DNA of 64,000 nt from Ammoniphilus resinae (GCF_017873965.1 NZ_JAGGKT010000001.1:372001-436000), one strand, 5' to 3'; numbered from the stretch's first letter, positions 46,969 through 56,274 are shown. Program-made: numbers and translations. Notes: generated from the letters alone by a model not told the origin.

Positions 46969-47483
46969 AATGGGGAATTCTTGCAACCATTCTAGCAGGG
47001 GTCTTCATTATGGAAGGAACCGTGCTTCAAATTTTTATAGCTGAAGTCATTGGTTCAGCCTTTCACTTTCTGCCGCGATTTGGACTAATTATTATTATTT
47101 TTATTTCCCTCTATCTTGGGCGAAGAAAGGCCTTCTTTATTGGCCTTGTTTATGGATTATTTATCGATTTGTTATATGGTGACGTCATTGGAGCATATGC
47201 TTTTAGCATGGCGGTGATCCCCTACCTCTGTGCTTTGGCCTATCAATATTTTCAATTGAATGTATTATTGGTATTAATCACCGTTTTTATTGGCGTTTAC
47301 ATCCATGAAATCATTGGATATGGAATGCTGGATTTATTTGGTTTAACAGGCGGAGAATCGTTCGACTGGTCACAGTATATCCCCACGGCATTCCTCAACA
47401 CATTTATTGCTGCGATCATTTATCGACCTTTAACTTCGTTCTTAGAAACGATGGGGGAACGACGGATAGACGAGGCTGTTTGA
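46965..47483 (+). CDS. mreD: Rod shape-determining membrane protein MreD
   Basis: A 172-residue protein with about five transmembrane helices, as usual for MreD; GLIIIIFISLYLGRRKAFFIGLVYGLFIDLLYGDVIGAYAF-like helices with the conserved D-x-x-x-G pattern are visible. It overlaps mreC by four bases and is followed after 28 bases by the PBP gene. Confidence 0.93.
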   Translation: MKWGILATILAGVFIMEGTVLQIFIAEVIGSAFHFLPRFGLIIIIFISLYLGRRKAFFIGLVYGLFIDLLYGDVIGAYAFSMAVIPYLCALAYQYFQLNVLLVLITVFIGVYIHEIIGYGMLDLFGLTGGESFDWSQYIPTAFLNTFIAAIIYRPLTSFLETMGERRIDEAV

Positions 47484-47511
47484 TAAACCGGAGGAGGTGT
47501 CAAGTCAGGCG

Positions 47512-49344
47512 ATGAGTGAACCGAAACGTGGGACGTTACCACCTTTTGTTTCCAAAAGACTTACCTTAATTTTTGTTATGGTATTTTTGTTTTTTGCATC
47601 CCTGATCTTGCGCTTATCTTTTGTTCAGTTAGTCGAAGGTGAAAAGTATTTAGAAGTATCCGCAGTGAATAATACGAAGAAATTAAATGTGCCTGCTCCC
47701 CGGGGAATGATTTTTGATCGACATCATATCCCATTGATATGGAATAAACCGGCTTATACAGTAAATTACCTCCCTCCAGAGGGGAAAACCAATGAAAAAG
47801 TGGTGGCAAACCAATTGGCTGAGATTCTAGGAATGGAGCCAAACGCCGTTTTGGAACGAATTCAATATCCTCAGCCCAAATATATTCCCCGACGGATTAA
47901 AGTGGGAATTACGAAAGAACAGATGTTTCAGATTGCAGAAAGAAGAAAGGATCTGCCAGGGGTTGAAGTGGTCGTGGAATCCGTTCGGCAAATTCGCGGG
48001 TCTGAAACAGAACCAACAGGTACGTATCTACTCGGCTATGTGAATTCCATTCCGGTCAACCTTGTGAAAGAATACATGTCAAAAGGCTATAGGCCAACAG
48101 ATAAAATTGGTGTATCTGGTCTAGAGAAGGCCTATGAACAGGAATTGCGAGGAAGAGATGGATCTTATCAAGTTACTGTGAATAAAAATGCGGAAACCAT
48201 AGATAAGTATCTCAGCGCTGCTCCGGTACCAGGACACGATTTGGTTTTGACCATAGATTGGAGATTCCAAGAAAAGGTGGAAAATATTCTAAAAGACGAG
48301 GTAACCCGAATTCATCAGCATAATCCAGCAGTAACGGAGGCTATTGCGGTAGCAATGAAACCAAAAACAGGGGAGATTCTCGCCTTAGCCGGTTATCCGA
48401 ATTATGATCTTAATCTGCACTACTCCGATTATTTCGGGAAAATATATAATGAGAAAATAAAAGGGAAAGAACTTAACCGCATTACAAATAGTGCGTACCC
48501 CATTGGTTCTACCATGAAGCCGCTTTCTGTTATGTTGGGAATTGATCAGCATCTGGTTACTCCTGACGAGAGGCTAACGTGTGAAGGGAGTTTAAGGATC
48601 GGAGATCGTGAGATATTTTGTTGGAAAAAAACCGGGCATGGGGCGCTTACGGCTAAACAGGCGCTTAAATATTCATGTAATGTTTACATGTATAAATTGG
48701 CCATGAAACTAGCGGAATATCCACAAAAGCCACGGGAGTACCTGGAAAAATTCGAGGTTTTGGATTATTATTTCGAACAATTCGGTTTAGGAACAAAAAC
48801 GGGAATTGACTTGCCTGGAGAGTCAACGGGCTGGAAGACGGACACCTTTTACCTTGGCAATCTGGCGTATGCCCTGATTGGTCAGTACAATGCCTATACA
48901 CCTATGCAATTAGTTCAATATATAGCTACCATTGCCAATGATGGATATCGTATGAGACCTTTTTTGGTGAAGGAAATTCGCTCTAGTAATCTTGAGTCCG
49001 AGGAAAACCAAAGTCTGCTTACCCAAAGATACCCTGAGGTAATTAACCGGGTAGATATTCCGCTTGAGGTGATTCATATTGTCCAGGATGGAATGAAAAA
49101 GGTTACCGAACCTGGCGGGACTGCCTATTATACCTTTAAAGATTTTGTCATTCCTGTTGCTGCAAAAACTGGTACCGCACAGACAGGAACTGAAAATGAC
49201 AACTCACTAATTGCCGGATATGCACCCTCCAATAATCCGGAGATTGCCTTTGTTGTTATTGTCCCAAAAGGGGGATCTGGTTCAGACACGAGCGGCCCGA
49301 TTTCAAGGAAAATACTTGAGGCCTTTTTCCAAGTAGAATCATAG
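47512..49344 (+). CDS. mrdA: Class B penicillin-binding protein 2 (elongasome transpeptidase)
   Basis: A 610-residue bPBP. One N-terminal transmembrane helix (LIFVMVFLFFASLILRLSF), a dimerisation/pedestal domain, and a transpeptidase domain with Ser333 in GSTMK, SCN at 388-390 and KTG at 552-554. Cross-links new peptidoglycan during side-wall growth, working with a SEDS glycosyltransferase such as the rodA product encoded 1.7 kb downstream. ATG at 47512 is preferred; a GTG at 47497 would lie on the GGAGGAGG ribosome site. In B. subtilis this gene is not part of the mre-min operon. Confidence 0.94.
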   Translation: MSEPKRGTLPPFVSKRLTLIFVMVFLFFASLILRLSFVQLVEGEKYLEVSAVNNTKKLNVPAPRGMIFDRHHIPLIWNKPAYTVNYLPPEGKTNEKVVANQLAEILGMEPNAVLERIQYPQPKYIPRRIKVGITKEQMFQIAERRKDLPGVEVVVESVRQIRGSETEPTGTYLLGYVNSIPVNLVKEYMSKGYRPTDKIGVSGLEKAYEQELRGRDGSYQVTVNKNAETIDKYLSAAPVPGHDLVLTIDWRFQEKVENILKDEVTRIHQHNPAVTEAIAVAMKPKTGEILALAGYPNYDLNLHYSDYFGKIYNEKIKGKELNRITNSAYPIGSTMKPLSVMLGIDQHLVTPDERLTCEGSLRIGDREIFCWKKTGHGALTAKQALKYSCNVYMYKLAMKLAEYPQKPREYLEKFEVLDYYFEQFGLGTKTGIDLPGESTGWKTDTFYLGNLAYALIGQYNAYTPMQLVQYIATIANDGYRMRPFLVKEIRSSNLESEENQSLLTQRYPEVINRVDIPLEVIHIVQDGMKKVTEPGGTAYYTFKDFVIPVAAKTGTAQTGTENDNSLIAGYAPSNNPEIAFVVIVPKGGSGSDTSGPISRKILEAFFQVES

Positions 49345-49440
49345 ATTTCCCGATCTTAAGTGAATTCCATGGACAATAAACAAGAGGCAGGAAAAAAGGG
49401 GGAAAATGGCGAATGGGTATAGGTGGGGGGAATAGGCGGA

Positions 49441-50118
49441 ATGACGACAACAAAAAACATTGTGACAATTAAGGGGACGAAAGATGGCCTGGTTTTTATT
49501 ATGGATGAAACCTGTTCACTGGAAGATTTATTTCTCCAGCTCAAAGATAAAATCGAACATAGCCATCAGCAAATACTTTCAGGCCCCTTAATTCCGATCA
49601 CAATTAAACTTGGTCATAGATATTTAACGTCCGAAGAAGAAAAAGAGTTAAGAGAAATCATTAAATTAAAGAGCAACCTCGTTGTAAAAAGTATTGACTC
49701 ACTGGTCATCACGAAAGAGCAGGCGTTACTGGATAAATTAATGTCAACGGTCCGGGTGGAAACTAAAACCGTAAGATCTGGTCAAGAACTAAGACATATG
49801 GGGGACCTTCTGCTGCTGGGGGATGTGAATCCCGGTGGCTGTATTTACAGTACAGGTAGTATATTTGTCCTTGGTGCTCTAAGGGGATTGGCTCATGCAG
49901 GGTGTGAAGGAAATGAAGAAGCGATTATTGCCGCTTCTCTCTTGAGGCCCACACAGTTGAGAATTGCCCATGTGATTAGTCGCCCCCCTGATGAATGGAT
50001 CGATGGAAGCAATGATATGGAATTTGCCTATCTTGAGAATGGACAGATGTCAATAGATAAAATAAACCAAGTCCATAAGCTACGAGCCAATTATTGGAAC
50101 AAAAGAGATTATACATAG
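49441..50118 (+). CDS. minC: Septum site-determining protein MinC
   Basis: A 225-residue FtsZ assembly inhibitor. The C-terminal domain has LGDVNPGGCIYSTGSIFVLGALRGLAHAG-type glycines (about 128-160), which bind MinD. ATG at 49441 follows GGGGGGAA; a GTG at 49423 is possible but has no better ribosome site. It is followed by minD after 21 bases. Confidence 0.94.
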   Translation: MTTTKNIVTIKGTKDGLVFIMDETCSLEDLFLQLKDKIEHSHQQILSGPLIPITIKLGHRYLTSEEEKELREIIKLKSNLVVKSIDSLVITKEQALLDKLMSTVRVETKTVRSGQELRHMGDLLLLGDVNPGGCIYSTGSIFVLGALRGLAHAGCEGNEEAIIAASLLRPTQLRIAHVISRPPDEWIDGSNDMEFAYLENGQMSIDKINQVHKLRANYWNKRDYT

Positions 50119-50139
50119 AAGAACGGGGGATAAGAATCA

Positions 50140-50937
50140 ATGGGAGAAGCAATCGTAGTAACTTCCGGGAAAGGTGGAGTAGGGAAGACCACCACATCAG
50201 CTAACATAGGAACAGCCCTCGCCTTGCAAGGAAAAAAAGTTTGTTTGGTAGACGGGGACATCGGTCTTCGCAATTTGGATGTCATGATGGGACTGGAAAA
50301 TCGTATTATTTACGATCTAGTTGATGTCATTGATGGAGAATGCAGGCTTCAACAGGCCCTTATTAAGGATAAACGTTTTGAGCATCTCTTTCTTTTGCCA
50401 GCCAAACAAACCAAAGATAAGTCGGCTATTAATACAGAACAAATGGAAGGCCTTATTAAGGAGTTAAAGCAGGATTTTGATTATGTAATCATCGATTGTC
50501 CTGCGGGGATTGAACAGGGCTTCAAAAATGCAGTGGCAGGTGCTGACCAGGCCATCGTCATCACGATCCCTGAGCCAACGGCTGTTCGGGATGCCGATCG
50601 GGTTATTGGGTTATTGGAGAAGGAAAAAACCGGTTCTCCTAAATTGATCATTAACCGAATCCGCTATGGCATGATGAAACAAGGCGATATGCTAGAGGTT
50701 GATGATGTCATTCAACAGCTAGGGATCGAGATCCTTGGTATCGTTCCGGATGACGAAAAAGTAATTAAAGCCTCGAAAGATGGGGAACCGATTGCCATGA
50801 ACCATGAATCAAAGGCGGGACTGGCCTATCGCAATATTGCCCGGAGAATTCTTGGGGATCACGTTCCTTTACTAAACTTAGAAGAAAAAGAAGGCGGCTT
50901 TCTTAAGAAGGTTAAAAAATTATTTGGGATAAGATAG
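50140..50937 (+). CDS. minD: Septum site-determining ATPase MinD
   Basis: A 265-residue deviant Walker-A ATPase that recruits MinC to the membrane. KGGVGKTT spans residues 11-18; DGDIGLRNLDVMMG and IIDCPAGIEQGF follow; the C-terminal amphipathic membrane-targeting helix is GGFLKKVKKLFGIR. ATG follows AACGGGGGA. Closes the operon before a hairpin. Confidence 0.98.
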   Translation: MGEAIVVTSGKGGVGKTTTSANIGTALALQGKKVCLVDGDIGLRNLDVMMGLENRIIYDLVDVIDGECRLQQALIKDKRFEHLFLLPAKQTKDKSAINTEQMEGLIKELKQDFDYVIIDCPAGIEQGFKNAVAGADQAIVITIPEPTAVRDADRVIGLLEKEKTGSPKLIINRIRYGMMKQGDMLEVDDVIQQLGIEILGIVPDDEKVIKASKDGEPIAMNHESKAGLAYRNIARRILGDHVPLLNLEEKEGGFLKKVKKLFGIR

Positions 50938-50968
50938 CAGGGACTTATTTTAAGTTCCTGCTATTCCT
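50936..50968 (+). terminator. mre-min operon terminator
   Basis: AGCAGGGACTT / AAGTTCCTGCT (one G-U pair) with an ATTTT loop, followed by ATTCCTTTT. A TATAAT at 50986-50991 is the likely -10 box of the following gene, without a clear -35. Confidence 0.75.
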
Positions 50969-51012
50969 TTTAAGTCTCCTCAGGTTATAATAATTCCAAT
51001 GGAGGCATGGAT

Positions 51013-52143
51013 ATGGATTTTGAATCAAAATATTTAAAAACGTTGGATTGGATACTTGTATTAATTCTTTTTGGATTTGCCGGGTATAGTTATTTAGGGA
51101 TTTCTGGTGCCTCTCCGAATCTAAGCCTGGAAGGCACACAACTGGTTTATTATGCCATAGGCTTTGTTTTTTTGATGATTGTTCTGTTGTTTGATTATAA
51201 TTTAATTGGAAATTTTGTTTATATATTCTATGGGATTGGGGTTGTACTTTTGATCGGTGTGTTGTTTACTGAACCGGTAAATAATACGACAAGCTGGTAC
51301 AATTTAGGGCCTATCTCCTTTCAACCTGCTGAACCAATGAAAATGATTACAATCATGACCTTGGCCAAGTATTTCGCGAAAAAATCAGAGGAAGAGCAGC
51401 CTTTTCGAAAGATTTATGAGTTGTTTCCGATCTTTGTTATTGTTGGGATCCCTACAATGCTCATTCTAATTCAGCCGGACCTTGGGAATGCGCTTGTATT
51501 TTCAGGGATTCTTATTAGTATGATGATAGTCGGTGGAATAAGGGGAAGACATTTTGCTTTGCTTGCAGGACTAGGAGGATCCTTTTTTGGCTTTTTGACC
51601 TACCTTTATCAATTTAAGGAAAATTTGTTTTTTAAGCTTGTCAAGCCATATCAATGGGATCGAATTGAGTATTGGCTTCATCCAGAACTGGACGCAGGGA
51701 ATAAAGGCTTCCAGTTGATCCAATCACTCATAGCCATTGGCTCCGGACAATTAACGGGGAAGGGAATGAACGCAGGGACACAGGCCAAATTCGGCTGGGT
51801 ACCTGTTGGGGAAAGTGATTTTATTTTCACCGTAATCGCCGAGGAACTTGGCTTTCTTGGCGGGAGTCTTCTGATCTTTTTATTTTTCTTAATGATCTAT
51901 CGAATGGTTCGAATAGCGATGGATGCGAAAGATCCCTTTGGTGCTTACCTAGTTTCCGGTGTCATAGGCATGTTTGTCTTTCAAATTTTCGAAAATGTAG
52001 GGATGACGATTCAATTAATGCCGATTACGGGGATCACTCTGCCTTTTATCAGCTATGGGGGGAGTTCGCTCGTCACCAATCTGGTTATCGTCGGGCTTGT
52101 GCTTAACGTAGGCATGAGGAGAAAGACATTAATGTTTGATTAA
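51013..52143 (+). CDS. rodA: RodA, SEDS-family peptidoglycan glycosyltransferase
   Basis: A 376-residue polytopic SEDS protein that polymerises lipid II for cell elongation. Ten helices; IQPDLGNALVFSGIL, HPELDAGNKGFQLIQSLIAIGSGQLTGKG-region, VPVGESDFIFTVIAEELGFLGG and LPFISYGGSSLVTN are family signatures. ATG at 51013 is chosen over 51007 because the latter touches the GGAGG at 51001-51005. It lies next to the mre/PBP genes, its functional partners, as an independent transcript. Confidence 0.95.
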   Translation: MDFESKYLKTLDWILVLILFGFAGYSYLGISGASPNLSLEGTQLVYYAIGFVFLMIVLLFDYNLIGNFVYIFYGIGVVLLIGVLFTEPVNNTTSWYNLGPISFQPAEPMKMITIMTLAKYFAKKSEEEQPFRKIYELFPIFVIVGIPTMLILIQPDLGNALVFSGILISMMIVGGIRGRHFALLAGLGGSFFGFLTYLYQFKENLFFKLVKPYQWDRIEYWLHPELDAGNKGFQLIQSLIAIGSGQLTGKGMNAGTQAKFGWVPVGESDFIFTVIAEELGFLGGSLLIFLFFLMIYRMVRIAMDAKDPFGAYLVSGVIGMFVFQIFENVGMTIQLMPITGITLPFISYGGSSLVTNLVIVGLVLNVGMRRKTLMFD

Positions 52144-52146
52144 TAG

Positions 52147-52172
52147 AAGCTTCGATTCGAAGCTTTTTTTTG
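52147..52172 (+). terminator. rodA terminator
   Basis: AAGCTTCG / CGAAGCTT with ATT loop and a run of T. Confidence 0.88.
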
Positions 52173-52194
52173 TTTTAATCTCTAGCATCATGAC

Positions 52195-52223
52195 GTATAT
52201 TTTTGATATTCATCTCATAAGGT
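52195..52223 (+). promoter_or_regulatory. Candidate sigma-E promoter of spoIVFA-spoIVFB
   Basis: GTATATT (52195-52201), exactly 14 bases, CATAAGGT (52216-52223). The -35 matches the sigma-E box at six of seven positions, the -10 at five of eight. In B. subtilis the spoIVF operon is sigma-E-dependent. Confidence 0.45.
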
Positions 52224-52255
52224 TGGGTAAGGACAAGTCCAGGGAGGTTTTTGGG

Positions 52256-53059
52256 ATGAAATCGGATTCCATTAAGAAACGTAGGGAAGAGAGATTGCGT
52301 CAGTTACGGGAGCGTTCGTTTGAAAAGGCTTATTCCTATGATGATGAATTTCAAGCGGATTATGATTATGCTGCGGAAAGAAGAAGTGGATACAGCCGTG
52401 AACGTAAGTATGTATGGAATGATGGATATGAACAAGAACATGAACCAGAAACTACCACTTATTTCAGTCGTAAGTTTTTGTTGAAGTCTGTTCTTTCCTT
52501 ATTTATTGTCAGTCTGGTCTTTTTGCTTCAGAATACCTCGTTTCCGTTGGCAAGTAGCGGAAAACAATTTGTAACAGAAGTGATGACGAGAGAATATAAC
52601 TTTGCAGGAACTGTTGCCTGGCTGGAAAAAAAACTTGGCGCTGCGCCTACTATACTTCCTGTCTTTTCAGGCAGTGAAAAGGGACAACCCGTTTCCACAA
52701 TCAGTGAAAATGGAATGGACTATGTAGTACCTGTAAAAGGAAAAGTAATTACACCTTTTGCAATGGATGGGAAAGGAATTCAAATTGCGACTGAAACAGA
52801 GGCTAATGTATTAGCCATTGATCAAGGATGGGTTGTTTTTGTTGGACAGAAGGAAGAACTAGGGCAAACCATTATCGTCCAACACGTGGACCAAACGCAA
52901 TCCATCTATGCGAATGTTAATCCGATCGAGCTAGGGGAAAATGATTGGGTATATCCAGGGCAAACCATTGCACATGTGGGTGAAGGCGATAAGCTGTACT
53001 TTTCATTGATTAAAAACGACCATGCCCTTGACCCGACGAGTGTGATCCCTTTTGAATAA
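52256..53059 (+). CDS. spoIVFA: Stage IV sporulation protein FA
   Basis: A 267-residue membrane protein that holds SpoIVFB inactive together with BofA until the forespore signal. A basic, Arg/Glu-rich N-terminus, one transmembrane helix (LLKSVLSLFIVSLVFLL, about 82-98), then a degenerate LytM/M23-like domain (PVKGKVITPFAMDGKGIQIATE; YANVNPIELGENDWVYPGQTIAHVGEG) lacking the HxH zinc ligands. ATG at 52256 follows GGGAGG. Overlaps spoIVFB by eight bases. Confidence 0.93.
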   Translation: MKSDSIKKRREERLRQLRERSFEKAYSYDDEFQADYDYAAERRSGYSRERKYVWNDGYEQEHEPETTTYFSRKFLLKSVLSLFIVSLVFLLQNTSFPLASSGKQFVTEVMTREYNFAGTVAWLEKKLGAAPTILPVFSGSEKGQPVSTISENGMDYVVPVKGKVITPFAMDGKGIQIATETEANVLAIDQGWVVFVGQKEELGQTIIVQHVDQTQSIYANVNPIELGENDWVYPGQTIAHVGEGDKLYFSLIKNDHALDPTSVIPFE

Positions 53060-53915
53060 GAGAAAGTTACAACGGTTTAAAGTTCGCATCCACCCCCTAT
53101 TTTGGGTTGTTACCATTGCAGCTGTATGGACCGGACAATTCTTAGAGGTAATCACGCTCTTCACCCTGGTCGTGATTCATGAATTGGGACATATATTTGC
53201 TGCACTTGCGTGCGGATGGAGAGTACGAAGTATGGAACTGCTTCCCTTTGGCGGGGTGGCCCAAGTGGATGAGTCGGGGTCGACGAACACCAAGGATGAG
53301 ATCATTGTGGCATTAGCCGGTCCTTTTATGAATTTCCTAATGATTCTAATGGCCTTAATATTCCAAAATACTCATTTTTGGGATGCAAAATGGTGTCAAT
53401 TTTTCATTCAAGGGAATCTGCTTATAGCCTCGTTCAACTTATTGCCGATCTGGCCGCTGGATGGAGGGAAAATTGTTCAGGCTCTTCTATGCAGTTGGTA
53501 TTCCTTTTATCGCAGTGTGCGTTTGACAATCCTTTGGTCAATCCTAATGATCCTTTTCCTCTTCTTTTTATCCTTCTTTATCCCGGCTAAAATCAATTTA
53601 ATTGTTATTTGCGTTTATTTATTAATGGAGAACCGTATGGCCTGGAAAAAAATCCAGTATCAATTCATCCGTTTTTTACTCTTTAAAGAACAAAAAATCA
53701 AATCAAAGGAACCAATGACAGTTTGCAGTATTTATTTGGACCGGGATGAAAAAGTGGGGGAAGTGGTTAAACTGATGAAAAAAGGATGTTACCATTATAT
53801 ACATGTTATTGATCGCGATCGGAGGGTCATTGCGATATACTCAGAGGAAGAACTGCTTTCAGCCTTTTTTATCAAACCCCAGCAGCTGGTTTCAGTTTTG
53901 AATCCAATATACTAA
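53052..53915 (+). CDS. spoIVFB: Intramembrane metalloprotease SpoIVFB
   Basis: A 287-residue site-2 protease that cleaves pro-sigma-K in the mother cell. The zinc motif HELGH is in LVVIHELGHIFAALACG and the second ligand in NLLPIWPLDGG; about six helices are followed by a C-terminal CBS domain (MTVCSIYLDRDEKVGEVVKLM...) that binds ATP in the family. TTG at 53052 overlaps the spoIVFA stop. The gene ends inside a short tandem repeat. Confidence 0.95.
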   Translation: MNKRKLQRFKVRIHPLFWVVTIAAVWTGQFLEVITLFTLVVIHELGHIFAALACGWRVRSMELLPFGGVAQVDESGSTNTKDEIIVALAGPFMNFLMILMALIFQNTHFWDAKWCQFFIQGNLLIASFNLLPIWPLDGGKIVQALLCSWYSFYRSVRLTILWSILMILFLFFLSFFIPAKINLIVICVYLLMENRMAWKKIQYQFIRFLLFKEQKIKSKEPMTVCSIYLDRDEKVGEVVKLMKKGCYHYIHVIDRDRRVIAIYSEEELLSAFFIKPQQLVSVLNPIY

Positions 53916-53957
53916 TGGGCATTACTATATACTAATAGGCATTACCAATAGGCATTA
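53907..53957. repeat. 20-bp tandem repeat spanning the spoIVFB stop
   Basis: Two copies of ATATACTAATRGGCATTACY (53907-53926 and 53927-53946) and a third partial AATAGGCATTA (53947-53957). The first copy contains the last codons and stop of spoIVFB; the array ends 14 bases before the rng start. Confidence 0.85.
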
Positions 53958-53971
53958 AATGAGGGATAACG

Positions 53972-55438
53972 TTGAAACAAATTATTGTGAACTCTACGGA
54001 TCAGGAAAAAAGAGTAGCACTTCTTGAGGCAGGAAAATTAATTGAATTATGGATTGAACGACCGGGAAATGAGAGATTGGAAGGTAATATATATAAAGGA
54101 AAGGTTGTTAATATATTACCTGGAATGCAGGCTGCATTCGTTGATATTGGCTTGGAAAAAAATGCATATCTTTATATTGATGATTGCTTGTCCTCTTTAC
54201 AGAAAGAAGAAAAACCAAATATCCGGGAAATCCTAACAGAAGGCCAAGAGCTGGTTGTGCAGCTGACAAAAGAGCCAGTTGGAACAAAGGGGGCGCGTGT
54301 TACTACACAATTAAGCTTTCCAGGAAGATTTATCGTCTATATGCCGGATGATCCATATATCGGCATTTCGCGCAAGATCGAAGGCTTGCAGGAGCGGAAA
54401 AGATTGCAGGAGATCTGTGAAAAGCTGCGAGAAAACCAGGAAGGAATCATTGTGCGAACAATGGGGGAAGGAGCCACATCCGAAGAGCTAACGAATGATT
54501 TTTTCTTTCTCCGTGCAATGTGGAAAAAAGTCCTTACAACCGCGAGAGCAAGTAAACCACAACGTTTGATTCACAAAGATTTTGATCTCGTGATAAGAAT
54601 TGTTCGTGATGTTTTTTCGCCTGACATAGATGAACTTCTGATTGATCATGTGGAAGATTATACAAAACTGATGGAGCAGTTAGGAGATGTAATCCCAGAT
54701 TTTAAAAAGAAGATCAAATTATATACGGAACGGACAGGCATTTTTGATACATATCACATCGAAAGTGAACTGGAAAAGACATTAAAACGGAAGGTATGGT
54801 TGAAAAACGGCGGCTATCTGATTATCGACCGAACCGAAGCTTTAACATCGATTGATGTGAATACAGGAAAATTCACTGGAAGCCGCGAATTGGCGGAAAC
54901 CGTGTTTAAAACAAATTTGGAAGCGACAAAGGAAATAGCCAGACAATTGCGGCTCCGGGACCTGGGCGGGATTATCATTATCGACTTTATTGATATGTTC
55001 CACCAGCAACATCGAAATACTGTTTTAGATTCCCTCAAAGAGGAATTGAAGAAAGATCGAACGAAAACACATATCCTCGGATTTACCCAACTGGGGTTGC
55101 TAGAAATGACAAGAAAGAAAGCCAGGCAGACCCTTGAGGATTATTTAACAAAACCATGTCCCTATTGTGAGGGGACAGGGAAAATTAGTTCAGAAGAAAC
55201 AGTCTGCGCGAAAATCGAAAGGGAAATTCGAGAATATGCAAAGAACCCTGATATTGAAGCAGTCCTGTTAGAAATTCACCCACAACTGGAAAAACATCTA
55301 AATAGTGAAAAGACAAAAAGGTGGGGAGTTCACGTGTATTTAAGGACGAATGAAAATCTTCATCAAACAAAGTATACTCTCCCTTTCGTTGGTACCGTGA
55401 AGGAAGTAAAAGAGCGGGCATTGCAAAGCCCAATCTAA
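53972..55438 (+). CDS. rng: Ribonuclease G/E family endoribonuclease
   Basis: A 488-residue RNase E/G catalytic protein without the long degradosome tail. S1 domain about 37-120 (GNIYKGKVVNILPGMQAAFVDIG), catalytic aspartates Asp295 (SIDVNTGKF) and Asp338 (IIDFIDM), and a zinc-link CPYCEGTGK. It processes 16S rRNA and mRNA in other bacteria. Starts with TTG after GAGGGA. Position before rplU is seen in several Firmicutes lineages but not in B. subtilis, which lacks this enzyme. Confidence 0.95.
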   Translation: MKQIIVNSTDQEKRVALLEAGKLIELWIERPGNERLEGNIYKGKVVNILPGMQAAFVDIGLEKNAYLYIDDCLSSLQKEEKPNIREILTEGQELVVQLTKEPVGTKGARVTTQLSFPGRFIVYMPDDPYIGISRKIEGLQERKRLQEICEKLRENQEGIIVRTMGEGATSEELTNDFFFLRAMWKKVLTTARASKPQRLIHKDFDLVIRIVRDVFSPDIDELLIDHVEDYTKLMEQLGDVIPDFKKKIKLYTERTGIFDTYHIESELEKTLKRKVWLKNGGYLIIDRTEALTSIDVNTGKFTGSRELAETVFKTNLEATKEIARQLRLRDLGGIIIIDFIDMFHQQHRNTVLDSLKEELKKDRTKTHILGFTQLGLLEMTRKKARQTLEDYLTKPCPYCEGTGKISSEETVCAKIEREIREYAKNPDIEAVLLEIHPQLEKHLNSEKTKRWGVHVYLRTNENLHQTKYTLPFVGTVKEVKERALQSPI

Positions 55439-55440
55439 GC

Positions 55441-55468
55441 TTGACAGCCCACCTTGAATTATGTTAAT
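55441..55468 (+). promoter_or_regulatory. Sigma-A promoter of rplU-prp-rpmA
   Basis: Consensus -35 TTGACA (55441-55446); the best -10 is GTTAAT (55463-55468) at 16 bases, four of six matches. It is directly after the rng stop. Confidence 0.6.
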
Positions 55469-55474
55469 CTGTCT

Positions 55475-55599
55475 TTTGTTGATAACATGCATGGCACCTT
55501 GTCACGCATGCTACAACCGCACAAAACAGGTTGAAGACAGGTTTTGATCCCTGCACCTGCAATGGCGAGTCTTAGTATAAGTATAGGGAGGTGCAGCAG
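55475..55599 (+). promoter_or_regulatory. Ribosomal protein L21 leader
   Basis: The 125-base leader holds a GCATG / CATGC hairpin (in ATGCATGGCACC...GTCACGCATGC) and further short repeats (AACAGGTTGAAGACAGGTT) and ends in GGGAGGTGCAG. Firmicutes carry an autoregulatory L21 leader at this place; the assignment rests on position and structure potential. Confidence 0.6.
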
Positions 55600-55911
55600 A
55601 TGTACGCAATTATTGAAACTGGCGGAAAACAGTATAAAGTAGAGCAAGGTGCTGAACTTTATATTGAGAAGCTTCCACAAACAGAAGGAGACACTGTAAC
55701 TTTTGATCGTGTTCTTATGGTGAATAAGGATGGTCAAGTAGTTGTAGGTAGTCCAACAGTTGAAGGTGCTTCAGTAACAGCTAAGGTTGAAAGACATGGC
55801 CGTGGTCAGAAGATTATTGTCTTCAAATACAAGGCAAAGAAAAACTACCACAAGAAGCAAGGTCACCGTCAACCTTATACAAAAGTTGTTGTAGAAAGCA
55901 TTAATGCTTAA
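55600..55911 (+). CDS. rplU: 50S ribosomal protein L21
   Basis: A 103-residue ribosomal protein; [17 protein letters not shown] at the start and [18 protein letters not shown] at the end are diagnostic. ATG at 55600 follows GGGAGG; an in-frame GTG at 55591 overlaps that site. First gene of rplU-prp-rpmA. Confidence 0.98.
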   Translation: MYAIIETGGKQYKVEQGAELYIEKLPQTEGDTVTFDRVLMVNKDGQVVVGSPTVEGASVTAKVERHGRGQKIIVFKYKAKKNYHKKQGHRQPYTKVVVESINA

Positions 55912-55920
55912 TTGAAGCTC

Positions 55921-56274
55921 ATGATTCATGTTTATGTAACAAGAAAAGCAGCTGGGAATATCGAATCTATCACAATTGATGGACATGCTGGGTTTGCCGA
56001 CCCGGGGGAAGATATTGTATGTGCAGCAATTTCAGGCATTTCGCTTGGAATGATCAACGCGGTATACAATCTTCTAGGGATTGAACTCCCTGTGGTACAA
56101 GGGGATGGCGGATATCTGGAATGTCGGATTCCTCCGTTTGAACAAGGTGAACAGGAGAAAGTTCAGTTGTTGATGGATGCGATGATTTCTTCACTGCAAT
56201 CAGTTGCTATAGAGTACGGTAAATATGTTAAAGTTCATGATAGAAAAGTAAATAGGAGGTGGACTTCATGTTGA
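55921..56274 (+). CDS. prp: Ribosomal-processing cysteine protease Prp
   Basis: A 117-residue protease that removes the N-terminal extension of L27. The dyad is visible as His in TIDGHAGFA and Cys in [14 protein letters not shown] at 55921 is the first good start; a TTG at 55912 is possible. It lies between rplU and rpmA as in other Firmicutes (ysxB in B. subtilis), and its end overlaps rpmA by seven bases. Confidence 0.95.
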   Translation: MIHVYVTRKAAGNIESITIDGHAGFADPGEDIVCAAISGISLGMINAVYNLLGIELPVVQGDGGYLECRIPPFEQGEQEKVQLLMDAMISSLQSVAIEYGKYVKVHDRKVNRRWTSC

